Shown here: positions 9,350 to 17,838 of the stretch, one piece after another
Layout of the letters: each line of letters opens with the position of its first letter
How positions within the stretch are numbered: position 1 is the first letter of the stretch
Assembly: GCF_001425355.1 (NCBI RefSeq)
Contig: NZ_LMQN01000007.1
Location: 1 to 64,000, forward strand
Length of the DNA: 64,000 nt
Reading direction: 5' to 3'
Source of the DNA: Chryseobacterium sp. Leaf405
Lineage (GTDB): Bacteria > Bacteroidota > Bacteroidia > Flavobacteriales > Weeksellaceae
Notes under the pieces: generated by a model
The model's input: only the letters and a program-made list of their open reading frames with translations
Databases searched by the model: none
Told to the model about the DNA's origin: nothing
Program-made: the position numbers and the translations under genes

Positions 9350-9357
9350 CAAATATA
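9350..9357 (-). promoter_or_regulatory. -7 box for the DUF2975 operon
   Basis: TATATTTG on the minus strand matches TAnnTTTG 28 bases before the DUF2975 ATG. No convincing -33 TTG was seen. Confidence 0.45.
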
Positions 9358-9388
9358 TAATTAATTATTGTTTTACGATAAATATTTA

Positions 9389-9421
9389 TTGAATTTTTTA
9401 TATTTTTGAATTGTAATTTTG
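9389..9421 (+). promoter_or_regulatory. promoter upstream of the THX gene
   Basis: TTG at 9389-9391 and TAATTTTG at 9414-9421 are separated by 22 bp, fitting the Bacteroidota consensus. The leader to the THX ATG at 9539 would be about 110 nt. Confidence 0.45.
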
Positions 9422-9538
9422 TGGTCTAAAAAAATTAATAAACTCCAAAAAGCTATTTTTATAGAAATTTTAACAGCTGATATTTTTCATTTAAAACAGG
9501 ATTTTTTAAATTCGTAATAACAACAAATACTTAATACT

Positions 9539-9655
9539 ATGGGAAAAGGAGACAAAAAATCCAGAAGAGGTAAAATTAATAACGGAAGTTACGGGAAAAG
9601 AAGACGCAGAAAGGATGCGAAATCAACAGCAGCTTCCGGAGATAAGAACAAGTAA
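9539..9655 (+). CDS. 30S ribosomal protein THX
   Basis: A 38-aa, very basic protein beginning MGKGDKKSRRGKINNGSYG and ending in a low-complexity tail (KDAKSTAASGDKNK). It matches the Bacteroidota THX family (bTHX), a small peptide bound to the head of the 30S subunit. It lies alone between divergent and convergent neighbours, has its own promoter upstream and a terminator 9 bases after the stop. The start is the only ATG in frame. It is easily missed by gene finders because of its length. Confidence 0.88.
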   Translation: MGKGDKKSRRGKINNGSYGKRRRRKDAKSTAASGDKNK

Positions 9656-9663
9656 AAAATAAG

Positions 9664-9696
9664 AAAGACCGAAGATTTCTCTCCGGTCTTTTTTTA
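9664..9696 (+). terminator. terminator of the THX gene
   Basis: AAAGACCG (9664-9671) pairs with CGGTCTTT (9684-9691) and runs into a T-tract, 8 bases after the THX stop. Confidence 0.8.
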
Positions 9697-9711
9697 TGTA
9701 AAAAATTCAAT

Positions 9712-10365
9712 TTATTTTCCAAAAATACCTCCTAAAAGGTCTCCCAATCCTCCTTCTTGTTTTTTCTGTTGGCTTCCACCACCTAAAACACTTCCTAAAA
9801 TATCGTTCAGCGGGTTTCCTGAAGATGATGATTGCCCGCCACCCAAAACACTGCCTAAAATATCATTCAAAGGACTTGATTGCTGTCCCTGAGCCTGATT
9901 GGATGCATTTCCAAGAATTCCTCCCAACAGATCTCCTAAACCTCCGGCTCCTACATTGTTCTGCTGTTTTTCTTTACCGATATATCCCATAATAACTGGA
10001 GCAAGCATCGCTAAAATCGGTCCGATTTTGTCTATAGAAATTCCTGTACTCTGAGAAAGATTATTTTCAACATTTTGCTTTTCATTACCAAAAATATGAT
10101 TTAGAATAGAACCTCCTTCAGATTGTCTGGCTTCTGCCTGCGTAGTATCATCAAGAATGCTTCCGTCGTGGTCTTTATCAAGTGCTTTATTTAAAGCTTC
10201 CGCCTCGTTTGTATCTTTTGATTTATTTCTTAGATACGAAATAATTAACGGAGCTGCTACGGCAAGCAAGGCAAGAACCTGATTTCTGCTGATTCCAAAT
10301 TTATTTTCCGCCTGTTCGGCAACCTGATTGCCTGTGTTTCCTGTAAGTAAATCAATTAAACTCAT
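9712..10365 (-). CDS. DUF937 domain protein
   Basis: A 217-aa protein with two DUF937-like halves: residues 1-60 (VLALLAVAAPLIISYLRNK) and about 85-135 (IDKIGPILAMLAPVIMGYIGK). The C-terminal third is Gly/Ser/Gln-rich and repetitive: PLNDILGSVLGGG occurs twice and GLGDLLGGI[LF]G twice, about 20 residues apart. There is no signal peptide and no catalytic motif. The function of DUF937 proteins is not established; the amphipathic repeats suggest self-association. It is a single gene facing the THX terminator. Confidence 0.8.
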   Translation of the reverse strand: MSLIDLLTGNTGNQVAEQAENKFGISRNQVLALLAVAAPLIISYLRNKSKDTNEAEALNKALDKDHDGSILDDTTQAEARQSEGGSILNHIFGNEKQNVENNLSQSTGISIDKIGPILAMLAPVIMGYIGKEKQQNNVGAGGLGDLLGGILGNASNQAQGQQSSPLNDILGSVLGGGQSSSSGNPLNDILGSVLGGGSQQKKQEGGLGDLLGGIFGK

Positions 10366-10474
10366 TGTTTGTGTTTATTAAATGTTAACTCTATCAAAGT
10401 TATCAAAAAATATTCCTAATAAGTTTTTTAATTACTATTTGGAAGAAAATACATAGTTTTCCAAAAGTTCAATA

Positions 10475-10984
10475 TTAATTTTTAATTATCGGTACGTTAG
10501 AACACGCTTCGCCAAACATCAATGATTTTACAATGGGTTTTAATTGTTCAACTAACTCAATGTAGGCATTTTCGGGAATCTCTTTGTCTGAACAGCCTTT
10601 TACCAGGACTCTTTTTCCCTGCATTTCGCTGAAATCATGTCTTTGAATAGCGTTGTGCATTAGAATTACTTCAAGATCTCCACGATTTCCGAAAACTATT
10701 TTTTTGGAAGATTCTGTTAATTTGGCTGTTAATAAAAAATAAGCCCAAAGAGGGACGATTGCATCTGCCGAATTATAGATGTAAATGTAAGTATCCCGAT
10801 ATTCCTCCACGTTAATAGCGGCAACTTTTTCACGGAAATCTTTTTCTTTTAAGATCATTTCCATAAAAAGAAAATCTTTAAGATCAATCCCTTTTCTTAC
10901 ACCTTTAGGCACAAGATCAGTAAGGTCAAAATTGATTAAACCGCTTTCCGCAACTTTATTTCTTATTTCAAATTCTTCTGACAT
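10475..10984 (-). CDS. DUF2480 family protein
   Basis: A 169-aa cytosolic protein typical of Bacteroidota: MSEEFEIRNKVAESGLINFD at the start, DLVPKGVRKGIDLKDFLF (about 23-40), and a C-terminal part with VLVKGCSDKEIPENAYIELV. The ATG at 10984 is chosen because it gives the usual N-terminus; an ATG three codons upstream (10993) is possible. The -7 box TAATTTTG (11011-11004) places the transcript start only a few bases before either ATG. The function is unknown; it is a conserved single-copy gene in the phylum as far as I recall. Confidence 0.85.
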   Translation of the reverse strand: MSEEFEIRNKVAESGLINFDLTDLVPKGVRKGIDLKDFLFMEMILKEKDFREKVAAINVEEYRDTYIYIYNSADAIVPLWAYFLLTAKLTESSKKIVFGNRGDLEVILMHNAIQRHDFSEMQGKRVLVKGCSDKEIPENAYIELVEQLKPIVKSLMFGEACSNVPIIKN

Positions 10985-11003
10985 TTTTATCATTATCTTT
11001 GGA

Positions 11004-11011
11004 CAAAATTA
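11004..11011 (-). promoter_or_regulatory. -7 box of the DUF2480 gene
   Basis: TAATTTTG on the minus strand, 19 bases before the preferred ATG (10984), implies a very short leader. Confidence 0.4.
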
Positions 11012-11062
11012 CAAATTAAGATTCACGAATAGCTTAATTTGTTCTCTATCCTTATTATAGAA

Positions 11063-12172
11063 ATGAAGTATTACATCATCGCAGGCGAAGCTTCCGGAGA
11101 TTTGCACGGGAGTAATTTAATGAAAGCTTTGAAGCAGAAAGATCAGGACGCAGAATTCAGGTTTTGGGGTGGCGATCTAATGGCTGCGCAAGGCGGAACT
11201 TTAGTGAAACATTATAAAGATCTTGCATTCATGGGCTTTTTAGAAGTGGCGATGAATTTAAAAACGATTTTGAATAACATTAAATTGTGCAAAGAAGATA
11301 TCAAAAACAACAGACCTGATGTTTTGATTTTGGTTGATTATCCCGGTTTCAATTTAAGGATTGCAAAATTCGCTAAAGAGTTAGGAATTAAAGTTATGTA
11401 TTATATTTCTCCACAACTTTGGGCCTGGAAAGAAGGGAGGGTCGAGATTATCAAAAAGTACGTTGATGAAATGATGGTAATTCTTCCGTTTGAAGAAGAT
11501 TTTTATAAAAAACATGGTGTTCATTCACATTTTGTGGGGCACCCATTATTAGATGCCATTTCTACTTTACAGGATATCAATATTGAAAAATTTAAAGCTG
11601 AACATAATTTAAACGGAAAAGAAATTATTGCATTATTGCCGGGTTCCAGAAAACAGGAAGTGGAAAAAATGTTGGAAATGATGCTTTCTGTGAGACCACA
11701 TTTTAAAGAATATCAGTTCGTTATTGCCGGAGCTCCAAGTCTTCCGAAAGAATTTTATCAGAAATATGTAGATGAGAATGTACATTTTGTATCTAACAGA
11801 ACGTACGATTTATTAAGATGTTCAAAAGCAGCTTTGGTAACATCCGGAACAGCAACCTTGGAAACTGCTTTACTGAATATTCCTGAAGTGGTCTGTTACC
11901 GTGGAAGTAAAATTTCTTACGCCATTGCGAAAAGACTGGTTAAAAATATTAAGTACATCTCTTTGGTGAATTTAATTATGGATCGTGAAGTAGTAAAGGA
12001 ATTAATTCAAAATGATCTCAATACTAAAAATTTAGTTGAAGAATTGAAAAAGATTCTGGAAGGTGAAAAACGATCCCAGATATTGAAAGATTACGAATTG
12101 TTGAGAGAAAAGCTGGGCGGTAGTGGAGCAAGCGATCATGCCGCTGAGGTGATTTTAAAGTTTAAAAATTAA
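11063..12172 (+). CDS. lpxB: lipid-A-disaccharide synthase
   Basis: LpxB of 369 aa, a family GT19 glycosyltransferase that joins lipid X to UDP-diacylglucosamine to form the lipid A disaccharide at the inner membrane. The ATG at 11063 gives the canonical start MKYYIIAGEASGDLHGSNLM. Further hallmarks are YYISPQLWAWKEGRV (about 119-133), FVGHPLLD (about 167-174) and LLPGSRKQEV (about 200-209). A TTG further upstream would only add a nonstandard extension. The usual partner surE is not next to it here. Confidence 0.96.
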   Translation: MKYYIIAGEASGDLHGSNLMKALKQKDQDAEFRFWGGDLMAAQGGTLVKHYKDLAFMGFLEVAMNLKTILNNIKLCKEDIKNNRPDVLILVDYPGFNLRIAKFAKELGIKVMYYISPQLWAWKEGRVEIIKKYVDEMMVILPFEEDFYKKHGVHSHFVGHPLLDAISTLQDINIEKFKAEHNLNGKEIIALLPGSRKQEVEKMLEMMLSVRPHFKEYQFVIAGAPSLPKEFYQKYVDENVHFVSNRTYDLLRCSKAALVTSGTATLETALLNIPEVVCYRGSKISYAIAKRLVKNIKYISLVNLIMDREVVKELIQNDLNTKNLVEELKKILEGEKRSQILKDYELLREKLGGSGASDHAAEVILKFKN

Positions 12173-12306
12173 ATAAATTATAATCAATCGTAGAAATATT
12201 TTCTGCGATTTTTCTTTTGATTGACAAATTTGATGCACTTTTTACATTTTGTGATTTTTCTTTTGTGAATTGTTGTTCAATTAGATACATTTGGGAAAAC
12301 ACAATT

Positions 12307-14076
12307 TTGAATAAACAACCACTTTTGATTCTCGTCATCTGCTTTATCCTCGGTATTTTCTTTCAGGATAATTTTTCTTTGGGTAAAGAATGTATTTATC
12401 CGATTATCGGAATTTGTACATTAATCTTAATTTCCACATTTTTAAAGTCGTTTATTTTTCATCAATCAAAACCTTACATCTTAGGTTTTATGTTTTTCGC
12501 AATCGGAATTGTTCTGCATTTTTTTAATTCTTTTTCGTCTCAGCATCCTTCGGTTGGCAATAATGAAACAGTTGTTTTCAAGGTTTCTAAAAAATTGAAT
12601 TCAAACGAAAAGAATAGAAAATATGAAATTGAAGCGCATATAAAAGAAAGTGATTTTAATGCCGTTTTATATGTCCCAAAAGATGAAAAAGGATTAGATT
12701 TTAATCATTATTATAAAGCAAAAGGTTATATAACAAAGCCAAAATCTCCGGAATATGATTTTCAATTTAATTATGCAAAATACCTGAGCCGTAAAAATAT
12801 TGAATATCAGATTTACATCAATGACAGAATTTCTTCGGCACAAAGAAATGATCTGAGTTGGTGTGAAAAGTTTTCACAAAGAAGACTTGAAGTACTTCAG
12901 AATATTGATAAAACTGAAATATCACCCAAATCGAAAGAGTTTTTGAAAGGGATTATTCTCGCAGACAGAACAGAAATAGATGTTCAGACTGTTCAGGATT
13001 TTAACCGATCCGGACTGACGCATTTTCTGGCAATTTCCGGGACGCATATTGTTGTGATTTTCGGATTGTTTTATTTTTTATTAATTAAAATTTTACCGTT
13101 ACAATTTAGAAAATATGCAATTATTTCAAGTTTAATTTTTATTTGGCTTTTTACTGTTTTTATTGGTTTTGGAAGTTCGGTTGTCCGCTCCAGTATCATG
13201 CTGAGCGTATATTTTATTTACGTTTTGCTCCAACGAAAACCGGATTTACTGCATTCTCTGTCACTATCAGCCTTTGTTATTCTGATTTTTGATACACAAC
13301 AGATTTTTGATGTCGGTTTTCAATTGAGTTTTCTTGCAGTTCTCGGAATTTTCTGGCTGAATCAACCGATTTTAAATTATTTTCCCGAACAGAATAATTG
13401 GTTTAAAAAATTAATTTTTAATACGATTTCAATTTCCATTTCTGCACAATTGGCTACACTTCCGTTGGTTTTGTATTATTTTCATCAGTTTTCGTTTATT
13501 TCTGTTATTGCTAATTTTTTTATCGTTCCGTTTTCTGAAATTGTGATTGTTTTTTCATTTTTAATCACGACATTGATTGGTTTCAAGCTTGATTTTGAAT
13601 TGATAAATATTATGTACGATTTCATTATTCAGATATTATTGAAAATTATTCATTGGTTTGCAGATTTTGATAAATTGTTTTTTGAGAATATTTCAATGAA
13701 CCTATTTGAAGTTTTTTCTTTGTTTATAATTCTTTATCTGATGAGGTTTGCAATTTTAAAATTAAATGTTAAAAATACTGCGGTATTGATAATGGCTGTT
13801 TCCATATTTTTAGTTATCAGAGTCAGTTTCAATATATTTGAAAATAGTAAAAACGAAATTCTAACTCACAGTTTTAGTAAAAAGAAAATTCTATCAATTA
13901 AAAAAGGTAATAGTGTTTGCTTTTGGGTAAGTGAGGATGCGGAAAGGGATAAAATTATCCAATATATTATCAATCCTTACTGTTCGTCGAGAAGAGTTGA
14001 TATTTCTGAAATAAAAACGTTTTCTAAGGATGTGGAGAAGATCGTTTACAACAATAAAATTTATGATTTGAAATAA
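12307..14076 (+). CDS. ComEC/Rec2-like DNA-uptake channel protein
   Basis: A 589-aa polytopic inner-membrane protein starting at the TTG at 12307 (NKQPLLILVICFILGIFF), the only plausible start because no ATG precedes the first membrane helix. It has the N-terminal DUF4131 region (about residues 1-160) and then the Competence domain, with LTHFLAISGTHIVVIFG (about 237-253), the ComEC signature, and around ten membrane segments. The C-terminal metallo-beta-lactamase-type nuclease domain found in many ComEC proteins is missing; after the last helix only about 80 residues remain. The role is transport of single-stranded DNA during natural transformation, inferred from the family. Confidence 0.88.
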   Translation: MNKQPLLILVICFILGIFFQDNFSLGKECIYPIIGICTLILISTFLKSFIFHQSKPYILGFMFFAIGIVLHFFNSFSSQHPSVGNNETVVFKVSKKLNSNEKNRKYEIEAHIKESDFNAVLYVPKDEKGLDFNHYYKAKGYITKPKSPEYDFQFNYAKYLSRKNIEYQIYINDRISSAQRNDLSWCEKFSQRRLEVLQNIDKTEISPKSKEFLKGIILADRTEIDVQTVQDFNRSGLTHFLAISGTHIVVIFGLFYFLLIKILPLQFRKYAIISSLIFIWLFTVFIGFGSSVVRSSIMLSVYFIYVLLQRKPDLLHSLSLSAFVILIFDTQQIFDVGFQLSFLAVLGIFWLNQPILNYFPEQNNWFKKLIFNTISISISAQLATLPLVLYYFHQFSFISVIANFFIVPFSEIVIVFSFLITTLIGFKLDFELINIMYDFIIQILLKIIHWFADFDKLFFENISMNLFEVFSLFIILYLMRFAILKLNVKNTAVLIMAVSIFLVIRVSFNIFENSKNEILTHSFSKKKILSIKKGNSVCFWVSEDAERDKIIQYIINPYCSSRRVDISEIKTFSKDVEKIVYNNKIYDLK

Positions 14077-14166
14077 TTCACTGTCCTACTCTTTTTCCTT
14101 TATTTATAATATTATAGCTGTTATTTAGAAAGATTACAAACTGTGTAATTGTGAGATTTCTCACTT

Positions 14167-14195
14167 TTTGATATAGTTAACATTTCTTAATTTTG
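14167..14195 (+). promoter_or_regulatory. promoter of sdhCAB
   Basis: TTTG at 14167-14170 and TAATTTTG at 14188-14195 with a 17-bp spacer, a good Bacteroidota promoter. The leader to the sdhC ATG would be about 18-20 nt. Confidence 0.6.
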
Positions 14196-14218
14196 TGGAA
14201 ATTGAAATTTAAACTTAT

Positions 14219-14881
14219 ATGGCAGGTTTAACGAGTTCTACGATAGGTAGAAAATATGCTATGGCATTATCAGCTTTATTTTTGCTGATCTTTCTTATAC
14301 TGCATTTGACGACCAATTTTTTATCAGTCCTGAATCGTGATGCATTCAATACGGCATCAGATTTTATGGGCTATAATCCAATGGTACAGTTCTTAATGCA
14401 GCCTATTCTTGGTTTTGCGGTTTTTTTCCATTTCATTATGGGATTTATATTAGAAATTAAGAATAGAAATGCACGTCCTGTAAAGTACGATGCAAACAAT
14501 CCTTCTTCCAATTCTACATGGATGTCGAGAAATATGATTATTTCCGGCGCGGTTGTTTTAGCTTTTCTGGTACTTCACTTTTATGATTTCTGGTGGCACG
14601 AGCTTGATTACAAATATGTAGAAGGAATAGCTCCTGACGCAGAACGTTTCTGGCCAGAGCTTCATGAGAAGTTTGCAGACGTTTGGAGAGTAGCTTTGTA
14701 TGTAATTGCTTTTGTTTTGTTAGGATTGCACTTGGCTCACGGTTTCCAGTCTTCATTCCAGTCAATCGGGGCTAGACACCCAAAATATACTCCGGTAATC
14801 AAAGCTTTAGGGAAATGGTATTCTATCCTTATTCCTGCAGGTTTTATTTTTATCGCAATTTATCACTTCGTAACTCAATAA
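14219..14881 (+). CDS. sdhC: succinate dehydrogenase cytochrome b subunit
   Basis: A 220-aa diheme cytochrome b membrane anchor of the type B succinate:quinone oxidoreductase (respiratory complex II), which fuses the roles of SdhC and SdhD. Five hydrophobic segments are visible, with candidate heme-ligating histidines in LILHLTTNF (about residue 29), FFHFIMGF (about 75), LVLHFYDF, LGLHLAHGFQ and the final AIYHFV. It is first of sdhC-sdhA-sdhB with short gaps (15 and 24 bases), a typical Bacteroidota arrangement. Electrons pass from SdhA through SdhB to menaquinone. Confidence 0.95.
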   Translation: MAGLTSSTIGRKYAMALSALFLLIFLILHLTTNFLSVLNRDAFNTASDFMGYNPMVQFLMQPILGFAVFFHFIMGFILEIKNRNARPVKYDANNPSSNSTWMSRNMIISGAVVLAFLVLHFYDFWWHELDYKYVEGIAPDAERFWPELHEKFADVWRVALYVIAFVLLGLHLAHGFQSSFQSIGARHPKYTPVIKALGKWYSILIPAGFIFIAIYHFVTQ

Positions 14882-14896
14882 TATCAATATACTAAT

Positions 14897-16909
14897 ATGA
14901 GTAAATTAGATGCAAAAATTCCAGCTGGTCCTTTAAAGGATAAATGGAAAAATCATAAAGATCATATGAACCTTGTTGCACCAAACAACAGAGATAAGAT
15001 TGATATTATTGTTGTAGGTACAGGTTTGGCAGGAGGTTCTGCTGCAGCTACTTTAGCTGAGCAAGGATATAATGTAAAAGCATTCTGTTATCAGGATTCT
15101 CCAAGAAGGGCGCACTCTATTGCGGCTCAGGGAGGTATCAACGCAGCTAAAAATTATCAGGGAGACGGTGACTCTACATACAGATTGTTCTATGACACGA
15201 TTAAAGGTGGTGACTACAGAGCAAGAGAGGCAAACGTTTACAGATTAGCTGAAGTTTCTGCAAATATTATTGACCAATGTGTTTCTCAGGGAGTTCCTTT
15301 CGGGAGAGATTACGGTGGGCAATTAGATAACCGTTCATTCGGTGGGGTTCAGGTAAAAAGAACGTTCTACGCAAAAGGACAAACTGGTCAGCAGTTATTA
15401 TTAGGTGCATATTCTTCAATGAGCCGTCAAATCGGTAAAGGAAGAATTAAAATGTACAACCGTCACGAAATGATGGAATTGGTAATTGTAGATGGAAAAG
15501 CAAGAGGTATCATTGCAAGAAATCTTGTAACAGGAGAGATCGAAAGACATTCTGCTCACGCTGTTGTAATTGCTTCAGGAGGTTATGGAAACGTATATTT
15601 CCTATCTACAAACGCAATGGGTTCAAATGTTTCTGCAGCTTGGAAAATCCACAAAAAAGGAGCGTACTTCGCGAACCCTTGTTATGTACAGATTCACCCG
15701 ACGTGTATTCCTGTTCACGGAACGCAGCAGTCTAAGCTGACTTTGATGTCTGAATCTCTTAGAAACTCAGGAAGAATCTGGGTTCCTAAAAAGATTGAAG
15801 ATTCTGTAGCGATCAGAGAAGGAAAACTTAGACCTGAAAATATTAAAGAAGAAGATAGAGATTATTATTTAGAAAGAAGATATCCTGCATTCGGAAACTT
15901 AGTGCCTAGAGACGTTGCGTCCAGAGCGGGTAAGGAAAGATGTGATGCTGGTTACGGAATTGAAAATAATGATACTAAAGAAGGTGTTTACTTAGATTTC
16001 TCTACAGAGATCATTAAAAAAGGTAAAGAAGCTGCTATCGAAAAACATATTCACAATCCTACAGATCAGCAGATCTATGATTTAGGAAAAGCTTGGATTG
16101 AGGAGAAATATGGGAACTTATTCGTAATGTACGAGAAAATTACTGCTGATGATCCTTACAAAACTCCAATGAAGATCTATCCTGCGGTTCACTACACAAT
16201 GGGTGGTGTTTGGGTTGATTATAACTTACAATCTACAATTCCTGGATGTTTCGTAATCGGTGAGGCTAACTTCTCTGATCACGGAGCAAACAGATTGGGA
16301 GCTTCTGCTTTGATGCAAGGTTTGGCAGATGGATATTTCGTACTTCCATACACCATTGCAGATTACCTTTCTGCAGACATCAGAACAGGTTCAATTCCTA
16401 CGAATTCTGCAGATTTTGATAAAGCTGAAAAAGAAATTAAAGATAAAGTAGATTTCTTCTTAAATAATAAAGGAACTCATTCAGTAGATCATTTCCATAA
16501 AAAATTAGGACACATTATGTGGAATAAGGTAGGAATGGGAAGAACTCCTGAAGGTTTGAAAGAAGCTATTGCTGAAATCGCTCAGGTGAAAAAAGAATTC
16601 TGGGCAGATGTGAAAGTTCCTGGTGATGCCGATGGAATGAACACTGAACTTGAAAAAGCGTTCAGAGTTGCGGATTTTATCGAGCTTGGACAATTAATGG
16701 CTATTGATGCTTTACACAGAAACGAATCTTGTGGAGGACACTTCAGAGAAGATCATGCTACTCCGGAAGGGGAGGCAGAAAGAGATGATGTTAACTTTAA
16801 ATATGTTGGAGCTTGGGAATATCAAACAGATGATATTACAACAGAAGTTCTGCATAAAGAAGACTTGATCTATGACAACATCGAAGTTAAAGCAAGAAGT
16901 TACAAATAA
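14897..16909 (+). CDS. sdhA: succinate dehydrogenase flavoprotein subunit
   Basis: SdhA/FrdA, 670 aa, the catalytic subunit that oxidises succinate to fumarate with covalently bound FAD. The FAD-binding motif [20 protein letters not shown] is at about residues 40-59, [17 protein letters not shown] (about 71-87) holds the flavin-linking His, and HPTCIPVHG plus PAVHYTMGG belong to the active-site region. The length and the C-terminal Cys/His-containing [13 protein letters not shown] match type B enzymes. Codon use is biased in the way of highly expressed genes compared with neighbouring genes. Confidence 0.97.
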   Translation: MSKLDAKIPAGPLKDKWKNHKDHMNLVAPNNRDKIDIIVVGTGLAGGSAAATLAEQGYNVKAFCYQDSPRRAHSIAAQGGINAAKNYQGDGDSTYRLFYDTIKGGDYRAREANVYRLAEVSANIIDQCVSQGVPFGRDYGGQLDNRSFGGVQVKRTFYAKGQTGQQLLLGAYSSMSRQIGKGRIKMYNRHEMMELVIVDGKARGIIARNLVTGEIERHSAHAVVIASGGYGNVYFLSTNAMGSNVSAAWKIHKKGAYFANPCYVQIHPTCIPVHGTQQSKLTLMSESLRNSGRIWVPKKIEDSVAIREGKLRPENIKEEDRDYYLERRYPAFGNLVPRDVASRAGKERCDAGYGIENNDTKEGVYLDFSTEIIKKGKEAAIEKHIHNPTDQQIYDLGKAWIEEKYGNLFVMYEKITADDPYKTPMKIYPAVHYTMGGVWVDYNLQSTIPGCFVIGEANFSDHGANRLGASALMQGLADGYFVLPYTIADYLSADIRTGSIPTNSADFDKAEKEIKDKVDFFLNNKGTHSVDHFHKKLGHIMWNKVGMGRTPEGLKEAIAEIAQVKKEFWADVKVPGDADGMNTELEKAFRVADFIELGQLMAIDALHRNESCGGHFREDHATPEGEAERDDVNFKYVGAWEYQTDDITTEVLHKEDLIYDNIEVKARSYK

Positions 16910-16933
16910 TCTCCAACCTATAAATATACAATT

Positions 16934-17701
16934 ATGAGTGCAAAAAAAGGCCTTCATCTTACGCTGAAAATTTGGAGACAAAAAAATAATAAGACTAAAG
17001 GTCAGTTTGAGACCTATAAAATATCGGATGTTTCTACAGATTCTTCATTCTTGGAAATGTTGGATATTCTGAACGAGAATATCATTAACGAAGGAAAAGA
17101 GCCAATCGCTTTCGACCATGACTGTCGTGAAGGTATTTGCGGTATGTGTTCTCTATACATCAATGGTAGAGCTCACGGTCCGGATACGGGTATCACTACT
17201 TGTCAGTTGCACATGAGAATGTTCAAAGACGGTGAAACGATTGTTATCGAACCTTGGAGAAGTGCGGCTTTCCCTGTTATTAAAGATTTAATGGTAGACA
17301 GAAGTGCATTCGACAGAGTAATGGCTGCAGGTGGTTTCATTTCGGTGAACACTTCAGGTAATACATTGGATGCCAACGCTATTCCGGTTCCAAAAGAAGA
17401 TGCAGACAAAGCAATGGATGCTGCGGCTTGTATCGGATGTGGAGCTTGTGTGGCTACTTGTAAAAACGGATCTGCAATGTTATTTGTAGGAGCTAAAGTT
17501 TCTCAGTACGCACTTTTACCGCAAGGTAGAGTGGAAGCGAAGAGAAGAGTTCTTAACATGGTGAAAGCTATGGATGACGAAGGTTTCGGAAACTGTTCAA
17601 ATACAGGTGCTTGTGAAGTAGAATGTCCGAAAGGAATTTCTCTTGAAAACATCGCCAGAATGAACAGAGAATATATGGCTGCTCTTGCTGACAGAGGATA
17701 A
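16934..17701 (+). CDS. sdhB: succinate dehydrogenase iron-sulfur subunit
   Basis: SdhB, 255 aa, with three iron-sulfur centres. The plant-type 2Fe-2S motif [16 protein letters not shown] is at about residues 64-79 with a fourth Cys in TTCQLH, and the ferredoxin-like motifs [11 protein letters not shown] (about 165-175) and [15 protein letters not shown] hold the other two clusters. It links SdhA to the cytochrome b SdhC. It is last in the operon, followed by a hairpin terminator. Confidence 0.97.
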   Translation: MSAKKGLHLTLKIWRQKNNKTKGQFETYKISDVSTDSSFLEMLDILNENIINEGKEPIAFDHDCREGICGMCSLYINGRAHGPDTGITTCQLHMRMFKDGETIVIEPWRSAAFPVIKDLMVDRSAFDRVMAAGGFISVNTSGNTLDANAIPVPKEDADKAMDAAACIGCGACVATCKNGSAMLFVGAKVSQYALLPQGRVEAKRRVLNMVKAMDDEGFGNCSNTGACEVECPKGISLENIARMNREYMAALADRG

Positions 17702-17720
17702 AATTGATTAAAAATACCAT

Positions 17721-17757
17721 AAAAAATCGTCTCCTCACCGGATGGCGATTTTTTTTA
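17721..17757 (+). terminator. terminator of sdhCAB
   Basis: AAAAAATCG (17721-17729) pairs with CGATTTTTT (17746 on), partly extended inward by ATCGTC/GGCGAT, and ends in eight T. Confidence 0.75.
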
Positions 17758-17786
17758 GTTAAATCTTTCATAAAAGTAATATTTAG

Positions 17787-17818
17787 TTGCTTTTAATTTA
17801 TTGAAAAACTTATTTTTG
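17787..17818 (+). promoter_or_regulatory. promoter of the DUF4369/thioredoxin-fold gene
   Basis: TTG at 17787-17789 and TATTTTTG at 17811-17818, with a 21-bp spacer, stand 20 bases before the ATG. Confidence 0.55.
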
Positions 17819-17838
17819 CGTAATTATTAAAATTCAAA

